64,000 bases of DNA from Candidatus Zipacnadia bacterium (GTDB lineage: Bacteria > Armatimonadota > Zipacnadia > Zipacnadales > UBA5352). Where the stretch lies: assembly GCA_029820295.1 (NCBI GenBank), contig JALGVA010000002.1, positions 51,481 to 115,480 on the forward strand. Reading direction: 5' to 3'. The notes under the pieces are model-generated. The model was given only the letters and a program-made list of their open reading frames with translations. It had not been told where the DNA came from and did no database searches. How positions within the stretch are numbered: the first letter of the stretch is position 1; every line of letters starts with the position of its first letter. This document shows, one piece after another, positions 17,245 to 25,366 of this stretch. The position numbers and the translations under genes were made by a program.

Positions 17245-19173
17245 TCACTGTGCCCGGCGCCACTGCTCCCGCAATCCGGCGAGGTAGCGCAGCAGCGTGT
17301 AGCCATCCAGCGCCCGGGCGGTCTCGGGCTCGGTGCGACGCAGGAAGTCCTCAGCGGCCTCGACCTCGGCGACCGCCTCGTCGATGCGGCCGGCCTCGCG
17401 ATGCTCCTGCATGGCCGCGTAGCGCCCGAGCAACTGGTGGTAGTGCTGCAGCAGTCGCCACGAGCGAGCGTGCCGGCCACCGGCCGCCACCGCGCAGTCA
17501 TCCAGCGTCCCCGCGAAGGCGTCGAGGTGAGCCCGCAGGCGCCCGGCCTGTCCCGGCTCCACCTGCTGCCACCAGTCGGCCCCGTGGCGCGGCGCGCCCG
17601 CCGCCTCGACGACGCCATCGAGGAAGGCCATCGCCGTCTCGCCGTCGTCCCCGTAGGCCAGCCGGAAGTAGCGCTCGCGCTCGTCCGGCCCCGCCGTCTC
17701 CCCGCACAGCAATCGCGCGGTCGCCCAGTAGGGCCATCCGGTCGGGTAGAAGCTGCGTTGGGCGCCGCAGTTCATCAGCCCGCCCAGGTCCATGGCCACG
17801 TAGTCCTTGAGGTCCTGCGGCATGAGCGTGGCCAGGTCGATCGACAGCCGGTCGCCCATCCACGGCCACATGAAGTGGTAGTCGAAGCAGAACGAGTTGT
17901 CGCGGTCGCCCCAGCCCCAGATGCGCCACAGATCGACGAGCTGGCGGTTGTGCCGGGGCATGGCCATCTGGTTGCGTGCCGGGCGCTCAAGCTGCTCGCC
18001 CGAGTCGCACTCGGGATCGGCCATGCTGTGTGCGTAGCAGCGGCTGATGGGCGCGAACATGGAGATGAGGTTGTCGTGGTCACGGTTGATGGCCACCTCT
18101 TCGGGCGGCCACAGCAGGTCGTGGTAGGCCAGCAGCACGATCTTCATGCCCGGCGCCATCTGCGCCAGCCGCGGCGACAGCTCGTTGGCCAGCACCGCGT
18201 ACCAGTCGGCGGGAGAGTACTCGCTGCAGGCGGCGCACTCGCAGTGGTTGTTGGGCGCGTCCGAGAGCCAGAAGTGCAGGGCATCGACCTCGCGGTGCCG
18301 GTCGGCCCACGCCAGCACCGCGTCCACCATGCGCCGCCGGGCCTCCGGGTTCGAGTAGCACAGCTCGGTGTTGATGGGGATGTCGCCCCACAGCCGCCGC
18401 TCGCCGTTGACCTGCGCGATGAGTTCCCGCTCGGCGTCGGCGATCTCGCCCTTGTACGTGACCCAGCCATCCGTGGGCAGCCCCAGCGCGGCGGCCGTCC
18501 AGCCGTGGCCCACCTGGTGCAGGAGCAGCCCGCGGCGCTTGACCTCGGCGACCACCTGCCGGTCGAGCGCCTCGCACTCATCCTCGGTCAGCTCGCGCGC
18601 GTCATCCCACTCGGAGTTGAGCCGGTGCTCATACCACAGCCGCCAGAAGTAGCCCGCGACCTGGAACTGCAGGAAGTACGCGTTGTAGCCGACCTTCGGC
18701 ATCCACGCGATCATATCCAGCACGTGCTCGAGCGCCGGCGCGCCCTCGATGCACACGCCGCGGTGCCGGTGTGGCGGTGCGCACACCAGGTCGAAGCCCT
18801 GCAGAGGCACGTCGTCGATGGCCGGCAGCACCTCGCCGTCGTCCCCCGGCCACAGCCACTCCGCGCCCAGCCGGCGCAGGTACTCGTAGGCGCCCATCAG
18901 CACGCTGCGCGGGTTGGTGCCGCCGATGATCAGCGCATCGCCCGCCGAGCGCACGCAGGAGGCGTCATCCCACGCGGCGTCGCGCACCTTCGGCAGCCGC
19001 GCGGCATCGCCCAGCGCGTCCGCCACGCCGAGCCAGATGCCCGCGGCGCCGGTCATCTCCTGCGCGCCGATGAGTTGCACCTCATCGCCGGTCATCTGAG
19101 AGAGGCAGCGCTGCAACTCCTCTCCGGCCAGCACAAGCGCCGGATGGTCGCCTAGAACATGGACTGTCAGCAT
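17245..19173 (-). CDS. DUF4838 family glycoside-hydrolase-like protein
   Basis: 642 aa. The N-terminus HVLGDHPALVLAGEELQRCLSQMTGDEV has the pattern of DUF4838 and related GH20/GH67-type N-terminal domains (split beta-alpha domain before a TIM barrel), which favours the ATG at 19173; GGGAGG sits about 10 nt upstream. There is no signal peptide, so it may be cytoplasmic. The barrel includes FWLSDAPNNHCECAAC with Asp305 followed by C311, C313 and C316, the usual 'pD...C.CxxC' strand of DUF4838, probably a metal- or disulfide-bound loop beside the active site. A helical C-terminal part (~500-642) follows. Relatives are thought to act on alpha-glucuronic acid or hexosamine residues, but this is not established. 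It is 47 bp downstream of the Gfo/Idh/MocA gene, so they are co-transcribed. Confidence 0.85.
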   Translation of the reverse strand: MLTVHVLGDHPALVLAGEELQRCLSQMTGDEVQLIGAQEMTGAAGIWLGVADALGDAARLPKVRDAAWDDASCVRSAGDALIIGGTNPRSVLMGAYEYLRRLGAEWLWPGDDGEVLPAIDDVPLQGFDLVCAPPHRHRGVCIEGAPALEHVLDMIAWMPKVGYNAYFLQFQVAGYFWRLWYEHRLNSEWDDARELTEDECEALDRQVVAEVKRRGLLLHQVGHGWTAAALGLPTDGWVTYKGEIADAERELIAQVNGERRLWGDIPINTELCYSNPEARRRMVDAVLAWADRHREVDALHFWLSDAPNNHCECAACSEYSPADWYAVLANELSPRLAQMAPGMKIVLLAYHDLLWPPEEVAINRDHDNLISMFAPISRCYAHSMADPECDSGEQLERPARNQMAMPRHNRQLVDLWRIWGWGDRDNSFCFDYHFMWPWMGDRLSIDLATLMPQDLKDYVAMDLGGLMNCGAQRSFYPTGWPYWATARLLCGETAGPDERERYFRLAYGDDGETAMAFLDGVVEAAGAPRHGADWWQQVEPGQAGRLRAHLDAFAGTLDDCAVAAGGRHARSWRLLQHYHQLLGRYAAMQEHREAGRIDEAVAEVEAAEDFLRRTEPETARALDGYTLLRYLAGLREQWRRAQ

Positions 19174-19220
19174 CGCCTGTCATCCTCCCGTCGCCTCGAC
19201 ACGCCGACGCCGGAGCCACC

Positions 19221-20306
19221 TCAGTCGCGCCCCAGCCACAGCTCGATCGGCGTGGCGTCCGGCGGTGGCGTGAAGGGCAGCTCGACCTTCCGGCCGGTGC
19301 CCGCGCTCTCGTAAGCCGCGAAGATGATCTCCATGACCTTGCGCCCGTCCTCGCCGGTCTCCAGCGGCTGCTCGCCCGCGAGCATGCAGTCCACGAAGTG
19401 CTGCATCTCCTGCGGGAAGCCGTAGTTCCACGCCTCTTCGTACATGGTGAACGACCAGCCGCGCGTGGTGCTCGCCTTCTCGACCGCGTAGTCGTAGCCG
19501 GTCTCGGAGTAGGTCAGCAGCGAACTGCCGCGCAGCAGGTCGGCGAAGATGACGCCCTCCGAGCCGTAGACCTCGGCGCGATCGTCCATGCCGCCCTTCT
19601 TGATCCACGACTCCTCGGCCATCCCGCGCGCGCCGCCGTCGAACTCGACGATGATGATCGCGTCGTCATCGCCGCGCGTGCGGTCGCCGTGCAGGTGCGT
19701 GGCCATGTCCGCGTAGACGTTCACCGCCTCGGGCTTGCCCAGCATCCACCGGAAGAACTCGAAGCCGTGGCAGCCCATGTCCAGCGTCACACCACCGCCG
19801 GACAGCTCCACGTCCCAGAACCAGTCGGCGTGCGGGCCATCGTGCTTCTCGGCCTGCTTGAGCAGGTAGACCTCGCCCAGCGCGCCTGACTCCACGAGCT
19901 GCCTGGCACGCACGTACTTGGGCGCGAAGCACAGCTCCTCGGCGTACGCGAGCGTTACGCCCGCATCCGCGCAGGCTGCGATCATCCGGTCGGCCTCGGC
20001 CATGGTGGTGCACAGCGGCTTCTCGCAGATCACGTGCTTGCCCGCCGCGGCCGCGTCGCAGCAGGCTTGGGCGTGCAGGTAGTTGGGCAGTGCGAGGATC
20101 ACCGCATCGACCTCGGGCAGCTCCAGCATCTCGCGGTAGTCGGTGAACCACTTCGGGATGCCGTGCCGCTCGGCGAAGTCGCGCACGTGCTCCTCCGTCG
20201 GCGACGCCGCCGCAACCAGTTCCGCGTTGGCGATGCGCGCAAACGACTCCGCGTGGATCTCCGCCACGAACCGCGAGCCGATCATGCCGACGCCCAGCCT
20301 GTCCAT
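19221..20306 (-). CDS. Gfo/Idh/MocA family NAD(P)-dependent sugar or inositol dehydrogenase
   Basis: 361 aa, the normal family length. Start ATG 20306 with GGGAGG 8 nt upstream. The N-terminal Rossmann fold starts RLGVGMIGSRFVAEIH (a GxIG variant of the dinucleotide loop). The family motif EKPL is present with catalytic-type Lys96, and the C-terminal alpha/beta domain has GGGVTLDMGCHGFEFFRWMLG, in which Asp176 and His180 match the usual active-site pair. It is predicted to oxidise a sugar, sugar acid or cyclitol in the cytoplasm using NAD(P). It heads the leftward operon with the DUF4838 gene and is divergent from the SGNH hydrolase at 20474. Substrate cannot be deduced. Confidence 0.93.
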   Translation of the reverse strand: MDRLGVGMIGSRFVAEIHAESFARIANAELVAAASPTEEHVRDFAERHGIPKWFTDYREMLELPEVDAVILALPNYLHAQACCDAAAAGKHVICEKPLCTTMAEADRMIAACADAGVTLAYAEELCFAPKYVRARQLVESGALGEVYLLKQAEKHDGPHADWFWDVELSGGGVTLDMGCHGFEFFRWMLGKPEAVNVYADMATHLHGDRTRGDDDAIIIVEFDGGARGMAEESWIKKGGMDDRAEVYGSEGVIFADLLRGSSLLTYSETGYDYAVEKASTTRGWSFTMYEEAWNYGFPQEMQHFVDCMLAGEQPLETGEDGRKVMEIIFAAYESAGTGRKVELPFTPPPDATPIELWLGRD

Positions 20307-20473
20307 CTCCGGCACCTCCCTGCAGGTGTCTTCCTGCGCAGGCCCCTGCAGAGCGCTCCGCGCTCTCCGCGCCATGCTCCGCCGCGCCCTGCAGCGCATA
20401 ATTGCTTCGCCGCCAGGCCGCGCGCACCTGCGCCGCGCAGGTCCCGGCGACGCGCAGGTGGAAGTACTGCGTC
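20307..20473. promoter_or_regulatory. Divergent intergenic region between dehydrogenase and SGNH hydrolase
   Basis: The 167-bp spacer must hold promoters for both the leftward dehydrogenase operon and the rightward hydrolase gene. The minus-strand GGGAGG site for the dehydrogenase is next to 20306. A perfect inverted repeat lies at 20350-20366. I cannot assign promoter boxes. Confidence 0.4.
20350..20366. repeat. Short perfect hairpin AGAGCGC-TCC-GCGCTCT
   Basis: A 7-bp perfect stem with a 3-nt loop in the divergent spacer. Nearly the same element (8-bp stem, TGC loop) occurs at 30402-30420 in another divergent spacer, so it may belong to a small dispersed repeat family or be a protein-binding palindrome. 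Confidence 0.5.
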
Positions 20474-21157
20474 ATGATGATGGCGATGTTGACCGCAGCC
20501 GTCGCGTTGGCGGCCCTCGCCGGCGAGGCGCCGCAGGTCGAGGCCGGCACCACCTGCCGGCCGCCGGTGGTGCGCAAGCTGCTCATCATCGGCAACAGCA
20601 TCACCCGCCACGGGCCGAACGAGGCGCTGGGCTGGCCCTATGACTGTGGCATGGCCGCGACCGGCCCCGAGCGCGACTACGCGCACTTGACCCTCGGGCG
20701 CATCGCGCGCGCCCAGCCGCAGCTCCGGCCGGAGATGGTGCTGACGTCGCTCAGCGACGAGGCGCATATGCGCGGCTTCGAGCACGTGCTGCCCGTGGAC
20801 GCCGATCTGGTCATCATCCAGGTGGGCGACAACTACCGTGGCGCGGTCAACCAGGAGGAGCTGCAGGAGCCCTACGCCCGGATAGTCGCAGCGATCAGGG
20901 CGAGCGGCGATGCGCGGGTGTTTTGCATCAGCACCTGGGGGAACGCCGCGCTGAACCCGTTCCTGCGAGCGGCCGCCGAACAGGAGGGCGCGGTCTTCGT
21001 GGACATCAGCCACCTGTTCGCCGATCCGCTCAACCGGGCGGCGTCCGAGGGGCACTTCACGCACGCCGGCGTCAACTGGCACCCCGGCGACCGAGGGATG
21101 GCCGCCATCGCCGAGACGTTGTGGACGCACCTGAGCGCGCTGTGGGAGACCGACTGA
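20474..21157 (+). CDS. Exported SGNH/GDSL-type hydrolase (esterase-like)
   Basis: 227 aa. ATG 20474 is the first of several closely spaced Met codons (MMMAM), so the exact start is uncertain; AGGTGG lies about 12 nt upstream. Signal peptide 1-17. The block I motif is KLLIIGNSITRHGPN with nucleophile Ser42 (GNS rather than GDS), the block III-like IIQVGDNYRG supplies the Asn, and the C-terminal block is FTHAGVNWHPGDRGMAAIAE with the catalytic His. The Asp normally three residues before that His is not there (Val), which I have the impression is common in this subfamily. A role in removing acyl groups from glycans fits the neighbourhood. It converges on the heparinase-fold gene with a 16-bp gap. 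Confidence 0.85.
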   Translation: MMMAMLTAAVALAALAGEAPQVEAGTTCRPPVVRKLLIIGNSITRHGPNEALGWPYDCGMAATGPERDYAHLTLGRIARAQPQLRPEMVLTSLSDEAHMRGFEHVLPVDADLVIIQVGDNYRGAVNQEELQEPYARIVAAIRASGDARVFCISTWGNAALNPFLRAAAEQEGAVFVDISHLFADPLNRAASEGHFTHAGVNWHPGDRGMAAIAETLWTHLSALWETD

Positions 21158-21173
21158 CCGCGGGCGCTCCCGC

Positions 21174-24100
21174 TCAGAACTCGCCGCGCACGGTGCTCTC
21201 CCCGGCTGGAAGCGTCAGCCGCAGCAGGCCGTCGGCGTAGTTGACGGCCACCTCGGTCCCGTCCTCAGCCTGCAGCCGCGAAGGCTGTGCAGGCAACCGC
21301 ACCTCGGCCATGCCCGCTTCGAGCAGCGAAGCGGTGACCTCGAAGGCCTCAGGCCCCGCCTCGCCGGGCGCGATGCTCAGCGCCACGTTGCCGGGGGCGG
21401 CCAGGTGCGCCAGCACCCGGCCGTCCGCCGACAGCTCGGTGCCCGAGAGCAGCGCGAACTCCCGCGGCGCCTCACTCTCGCGGGCGCGCACCCAGGCCGC
21501 CCGCCCGCGCACACTGCAGCCCGCAACCTCGCCGAACTTCGCCGCGCTCTCGAGGAAGACCGCCCGATCGACCATGCCCTCGCGCGCGCAGATTGCGCCC
21601 ACGCAGCCGTCGCCTTCGACGCGCTCGGGCGCCGGCGGCTCTGCCTCCGAGTCCGCGCGGACCGGCTGCAGGACAACCAGGAAGCGCTGGCGGTCGGTCG
21701 GCGCGGGCGCGTGCATCGAGAAGTAGCGCGTGCGGTCGCGCTCGAGCGGCGCGGGTGTGGTCAGGATGTCGATCTGCGCATCGGCCGGGAAGAGCGGCGT
21801 GGCATAGAGTGTGGCCTTCTCGCCGCGCACGACCATCCGCCCCGGGCCGGCGGCGGCGTCCTGCACGCCGATCGGGCGCACGGCGTGCAGCAGCCAGTGG
21901 TAGAGCAGCGGCTCGGCGGCCGAGGCCAGCTCGTCGTAGACGATTGCCACGTCGGGCTTGATGAACAGGATGTCGCGGCGGAACCCGTTGAGCACCGGCT
22001 CAGCGCGTGTGTAGGCCGGCGCCGCTTCGCCGCTGGCGTAGTCGCATGCGCTCGCGAGCAGCACGCTCGTCAGCCGGCCGCGCGGCGTGATGCCCTCGCC
22101 GGGCTCGGCCAGCCACTGCGCGCCGTACTGCCGCCCGGTCTGATCGCCCCACACGGCGGGCTGGGTGTGCCCACCGGGCAGGATGGTGTTGTGCGCATTG
22201 GTGCCCTGGAACCAGGCGTAGAGATCGTACTGCGTCTGCGTCAACTGGCTCTCGCCCGAGGGCGGAGTGGGCAGGTCGGGCAGGATGTCCTCGCCGAACG
22301 CCCGCATGCGGAAGGCGTTGTTGTCACCGTGGTCCTTGCCCATCTCCGGTCCCGAGCGGAAGAAGATGCTCACCGCATCCTGCGACCAGTCGCTGCGCAT
22401 CTTCACCCAGCCCAGGTCGCGGAAGGCCACCGAGGGCCGACCGCGGTCCGGCGGCTGGGGCGTGACCTCCGGGTCGTAGAACAGGAACTCGAAGACCGCG
22501 GGGTACCACGGCCCGACCGCGCCCGGCTCCCAGCCGAACGGCCAGTCCTGGTTACGGTAGTCGGGCATGTGCTTCTTCACGCGACGGTCGATGTACCAGA
22601 TCATCCCGCGCATCTCGCGGTCGCCGTCCCAGGTGCGCAGGTAGAAGTACGAGGCGTCGTTGTCGCTCTTGCGCAGCTCGAACTCGATGGCTCCGTGCGT
22701 CAGCGGCGGCAGCGCGAATGACAGCATTCCGGCCTGGTCATCGGAGGCGTCGGTGAAGCGCAGGATCGGCTCCTCCCCCGGGATTACCTCTACGATCTGC
22801 GCATCGGGCGGCCGGATGCCGATGTCACCGCCCGCCTGCAGCTTGCCCTCCCCCAGGTCGGCCAGCGTCAGCACCGGCCGCGCTTCGTCGGCCGAGAGAT
22901 CGAGCACGCGCAGGCCGCGGATGTCCACAACGCAGTCGGTCCTCCAGTGGCCCATGAACGCGAAGCGGTCGATGCTCGCGAACTCGCGGTCGAGCATCGG
23001 CATGTCCTCGAGCAACCTGCCGTCGATGGTGGTGCGGAAGCGCTGGGTGGCCGCGTCCCATTCGAGGCGCACGTGGTACCAGGTGTTCGGCTCGTACGGT
23101 GGTGTGATGATGCCGCCGCTGCCGGGCCAGCGGCGGCTGTGCGCGGATGACGACAGGCCCAGGCCGTTGGCGAGTGCGATCCACTGTGTCTCGGAATCGT
23201 CGTAGCGCGAGGCCAGCTCCAGCAGCGAGTAGCGCACGTCGTAGGGGGGCAGCGACGCGTCTTCGGCGAGCAGTTCGCGATCACGCACGATGAAGTCGGC
23301 GACGTGGTCGAGATTCGAGCCCTCGTAGAGATCACAGCCATTGCGGCGCATGGCGGCCAGGAACAGCAGGCCGTTCTGCAGGCAGTAGGTCAGCCAGCCG
23401 CCCGAACCGTCGATGTACTCGCCATCGCGGCCGATGCTGGACGGGAGGATCTTGTCGCGCCAGCAGATGATCTCGGTCTCCAGCCATCGTCGAGCCTGCG
23501 GCTCCTCGTAGAGCTGCGCCAGCGCGCCCACGGCGGGCGCCGCGTGCGAGACCCAGGTGTGGTTGTTGGCGATGCCGCCGCGGTGCCCGGGCAGCGCCTG
23601 CTCCGCCAGCCCGCCGCGGTGCGTCTGGAAGGTCTCGCCCAGACGGCGCAGCCCGTCCTGGATCTGCGCGCGCTCGTCGTCGGCGAGCTGGTCGTAGAGC
23701 CAGTCGTAGCCGATGGCGAGGCCCATGTATGAGTGGGCAGACTGGTTGTCGGCGAGGGCACTCTTGACGCTCCACTGCTGCCACGTCGAGTAGTGCAGCA
23801 TCCACTGCTTCGCACGGTCGGCGAAGCGCTGCTCGCCGGTGAGCAGCCAGGCCATGGCGAGCGTGGGCACGATGTCGTTGATGGCGTGGCCGGCGTCGTA
23901 GAACTCGTAGTGAATGCGCAGGTAGTAGGCGGTGTAGTTGCCCTGCTCGTCGCGGGGCTGGTCGGGGCCCTCGTCGGGCTCGGGCGGGATGTCGGCCGTC
24001 ACCGCGGCCTCGGCGCTGCGCACGATCAGGTCGGCCGCCTGCGACCAGGGCTCGGTCGCCATCCGCTCCCGCATGGCGGGAATGTCCTCGGCACTGAAGA

Positions 24101-24233
24101 ACAGGTACGGGTGTTCTCGCGGGGTCTGCAGCAAGGTGTCCACCTCCCCGGCGAGGCCGGGCACGGCGGCGCACGCCACGGCGAGCACAACGCAGCGCAT
24201 CTGCCACGGCAATCGAGTCGTCACGACCGTCAT
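21174..24233 (-). CDS. Secreted heparinase II/III-fold lyase split by a concanavalin-A-like insertion
   Basis: 1019 aa from ATG 24233, chosen because it puts a signal peptide at the N-terminus (MTVVTTRLPWQMRCVVLAVACAAVPGLA). A GTG at 24278 with GGGGGAG upstream would add 15 residues, and an ATG inside the signal is also possible. Residues ~40-365 form the alpha/alpha toroid with HPYLFFSAEDIPAMRERM and GIANNHTWVSHA (His225). Residues ~370-560 form a LamG-like sandwich (TWYHVRLEWDAATQRFRTTIDG). The lyase resumes at ~570 with the heparinase II/III beta-sheet including GKDHGDNNAFRMRAFGEDIL (His635). The normal lyase has no such insertion, which may act as a built-in binding module. Expected chemistry is beta-elimination of a uronic-acid polysaccharide. 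Confidence 0.85.
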   Translation of the reverse strand: MTVVTTRLPWQMRCVVLAVACAAVPGLAGEVDTLLQTPREHPYLFFSAEDIPAMRERMATEPWSQAADLIVRSAEAAVTADIPPEPDEGPDQPRDEQGNYTAYYLRIHYEFYDAGHAINDIVPTLAMAWLLTGEQRFADRAKQWMLHYSTWQQWSVKSALADNQSAHSYMGLAIGYDWLYDQLADDERAQIQDGLRRLGETFQTHRGGLAEQALPGHRGGIANNHTWVSHAAPAVGALAQLYEEPQARRWLETEIICWRDKILPSSIGRDGEYIDGSGGWLTYCLQNGLLFLAAMRRNGCDLYEGSNLDHVADFIVRDRELLAEDASLPPYDVRYSLLELASRYDDSETQWIALANGLGLSSSAHSRRWPGSGGIITPPYEPNTWYHVRLEWDAATQRFRTTIDGRLLEDMPMLDREFASIDRFAFMGHWRTDCVVDIRGLRVLDLSADEARPVLTLADLGEGKLQAGGDIGIRPPDAQIVEVIPGEEPILRFTDASDDQAGMLSFALPPLTHGAIEFELRKSDNDASYFYLRTWDGDREMRGMIWYIDRRVKKHMPDYRNQDWPFGWEPGAVGPWYPAVFEFLFYDPEVTPQPPDRGRPSVAFRDLGWVKMRSDWSQDAVSIFFRSGPEMGKDHGDNNAFRMRAFGEDILPDLPTPPSGESQLTQTQYDLYAWFQGTNAHNTILPGGHTQPAVWGDQTGRQYGAQWLAEPGEGITPRGRLTSVLLASACDYASGEAAPAYTRAEPVLNGFRRDILFIKPDVAIVYDELASAAEPLLYHWLLHAVRPIGVQDAAAGPGRMVVRGEKATLYATPLFPADAQIDILTTPAPLERDRTRYFSMHAPAPTDRQRFLVVLQPVRADSEAEPPAPERVEGDGCVGAICAREGMVDRAVFLESAAKFGEVAGCSVRGRAAWVRARESEAPREFALLSGTELSADGRVLAHLAAPGNVALSIAPGEAGPEAFEVTASLLEAGMAEVRLPAQPSRLQAEDGTEVAVNYADGLLRLTLPAGESTVRGEF

Positions 24234-24422
24234 CTCCCATCGGTGTCGTCCGGCCGGGAGCCTGGCGACCAAGAACACTGCTCCCCCCTTCGCCGGCGCC
24301 TGCCGCTATCCCTCGGCGGACGGTGCGAGAGTCCGACATGGGCTTGACGCGCACATGCAGGATGCCGGCGCCGGTGGGACGAAACATGCGGCCATGTGAC
24401 CGCCACCACAATGGAGGACATC
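24234..24422. promoter_or_regulatory. Divergent intergenic region between heparinase-fold gene and nucleoside hydrolase
   Basis: The 189-bp spacer lies between divergent genes. On the plus strand it ends in ATGGAGGACATC just before the nucleoside hydrolase start, so the ribosome site overlaps an in-frame upstream ATG. No clear promoter hexamers or hairpins seen. Confidence 0.35.
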
Positions 24423-25361
24423 ATGGCCTTCCCTGAACTCGCCGAAGCGTTACGCATCGAGCGCCTGACGCCGCCCACCGGACGCGTCTCCATGGTGCTC
24501 GACACCGATACCGCCAACGAAATCGACGATCAGTTCGCGGTTGCCTACGCGCTGCTGGCGCCGGAGCGGCTGGAGGTGGAGGCGCTCTACGCGGCGCCGT
24601 TCTCGATCACGGACTCCGTCGGCCCCGAGGAGGGCATGGAGCGCAGCTACGAGGAGATCGTGCGCGTGCTGGACCGCATGGGCCGCTCGCCCGAGGGGTT
24701 CGTGCTGAAGGGATCGCGGGGCTACCTGCCCGCGGCCGACAGGCCGGTGATCAGCCCGGCGGCGGAGGACCTGGTGGAACGCGCGCTGGCCCCGCGCGAG
24801 GGTCCGCTCTACGTGTTGGCGATCGGCGCCATCACCAACGTGGCCTCGGCGCTGCTGATGGCGCCGGAGATCATCGAGCGCGTGGTGGTGGTGTGGCTGG
24901 GCGGACATCCGCACTCATGGCACACCGCCATCGAGTTCAACCTGCACCAGGACCTGCACGCCGTCCGCGTGATCCTCGATAGCGGCGTCCCCTTCGTGCA
25001 GATCCCGTGCAAGAACGTATCCGAGCACCTCACCACCACCCTGGCCGAGCTGGAGGCGCACATCGCCGGCCGCAACCCCCTGTGCGACTACCTGTGCGAG
25101 ATCTTCCGCAACCACTCCGACGACCACTTCGCCTGGGCCAAGGTGCTCTGGGACATCTCGGGGGTCGCCTGGCTGCTGGACGCGAGCTGGGTGCCCAGCG
25201 TGCTCACGCACTCGCCGCTGCTGACCGAGATGGGTACCTGGTCGCTCGACCGCTCGCGGCACTTCATCCGCGAGGCCGTGCACTGCAACCGCAACGCCAT
25301 CTTCGGCGACCTGTTCCGCAGGCTGGCGAGGGCCGATGAGCCCCGCGGAACCGAGGAGTGA
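24423..25361 (+). CDS. Inosine/uridine-preferring nucleoside hydrolase family protein (IUNH)
   Basis: 312 aa, typical for the family that hydrolyses the N-glycosidic bond of ribonucleosides. Start ATG 24423 has GGAGG 5 nt upstream; an ATG 12 nt earlier is in frame. The calcium and ribose-binding Asp cluster is clear as VLDTDTANEIDDQFAVAYAL (Asp27, Asp29, Asp35, Asp36), followed by YVLAIGAITNVASAL, another conserved IUNH strand. The C-terminal ligand strand is less canonical. No signal peptide: cytoplasmic. Together with the secreted hydrolases it may salvage nucleosides or act on another N- or O-glycoside. It is followed by the FG-GAP protein after 5 bp. Confidence 0.9.
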   Translation: MAFPELAEALRIERLTPPTGRVSMVLDTDTANEIDDQFAVAYALLAPERLEVEALYAAPFSITDSVGPEEGMERSYEEIVRVLDRMGRSPEGFVLKGSRGYLPAADRPVISPAAEDLVERALAPREGPLYVLAIGAITNVASALLMAPEIIERVVVVWLGGHPHSWHTAIEFNLHQDLHAVRVILDSGVPFVQIPCKNVSEHLTTTLAELEAHIAGRNPLCDYLCEIFRNHSDDHFAWAKVLWDISGVAWLLDASWVPSVLTHSPLLTEMGTWSLDRSRHFIREAVHCNRNAIFGDLFRRLARADEPRGTEE

Positions 25362-25366
25362 GCGCC

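Noticed and set aside
17245-19173. The PL8-like remnant as a frameshifted C-terminus of the DUF4838 gene
   Set aside because: DUF4838 ends with its own helical C-terminus and a proper stop; the remnant belongs to a different fold and there is in addition an in-frame stop before it.
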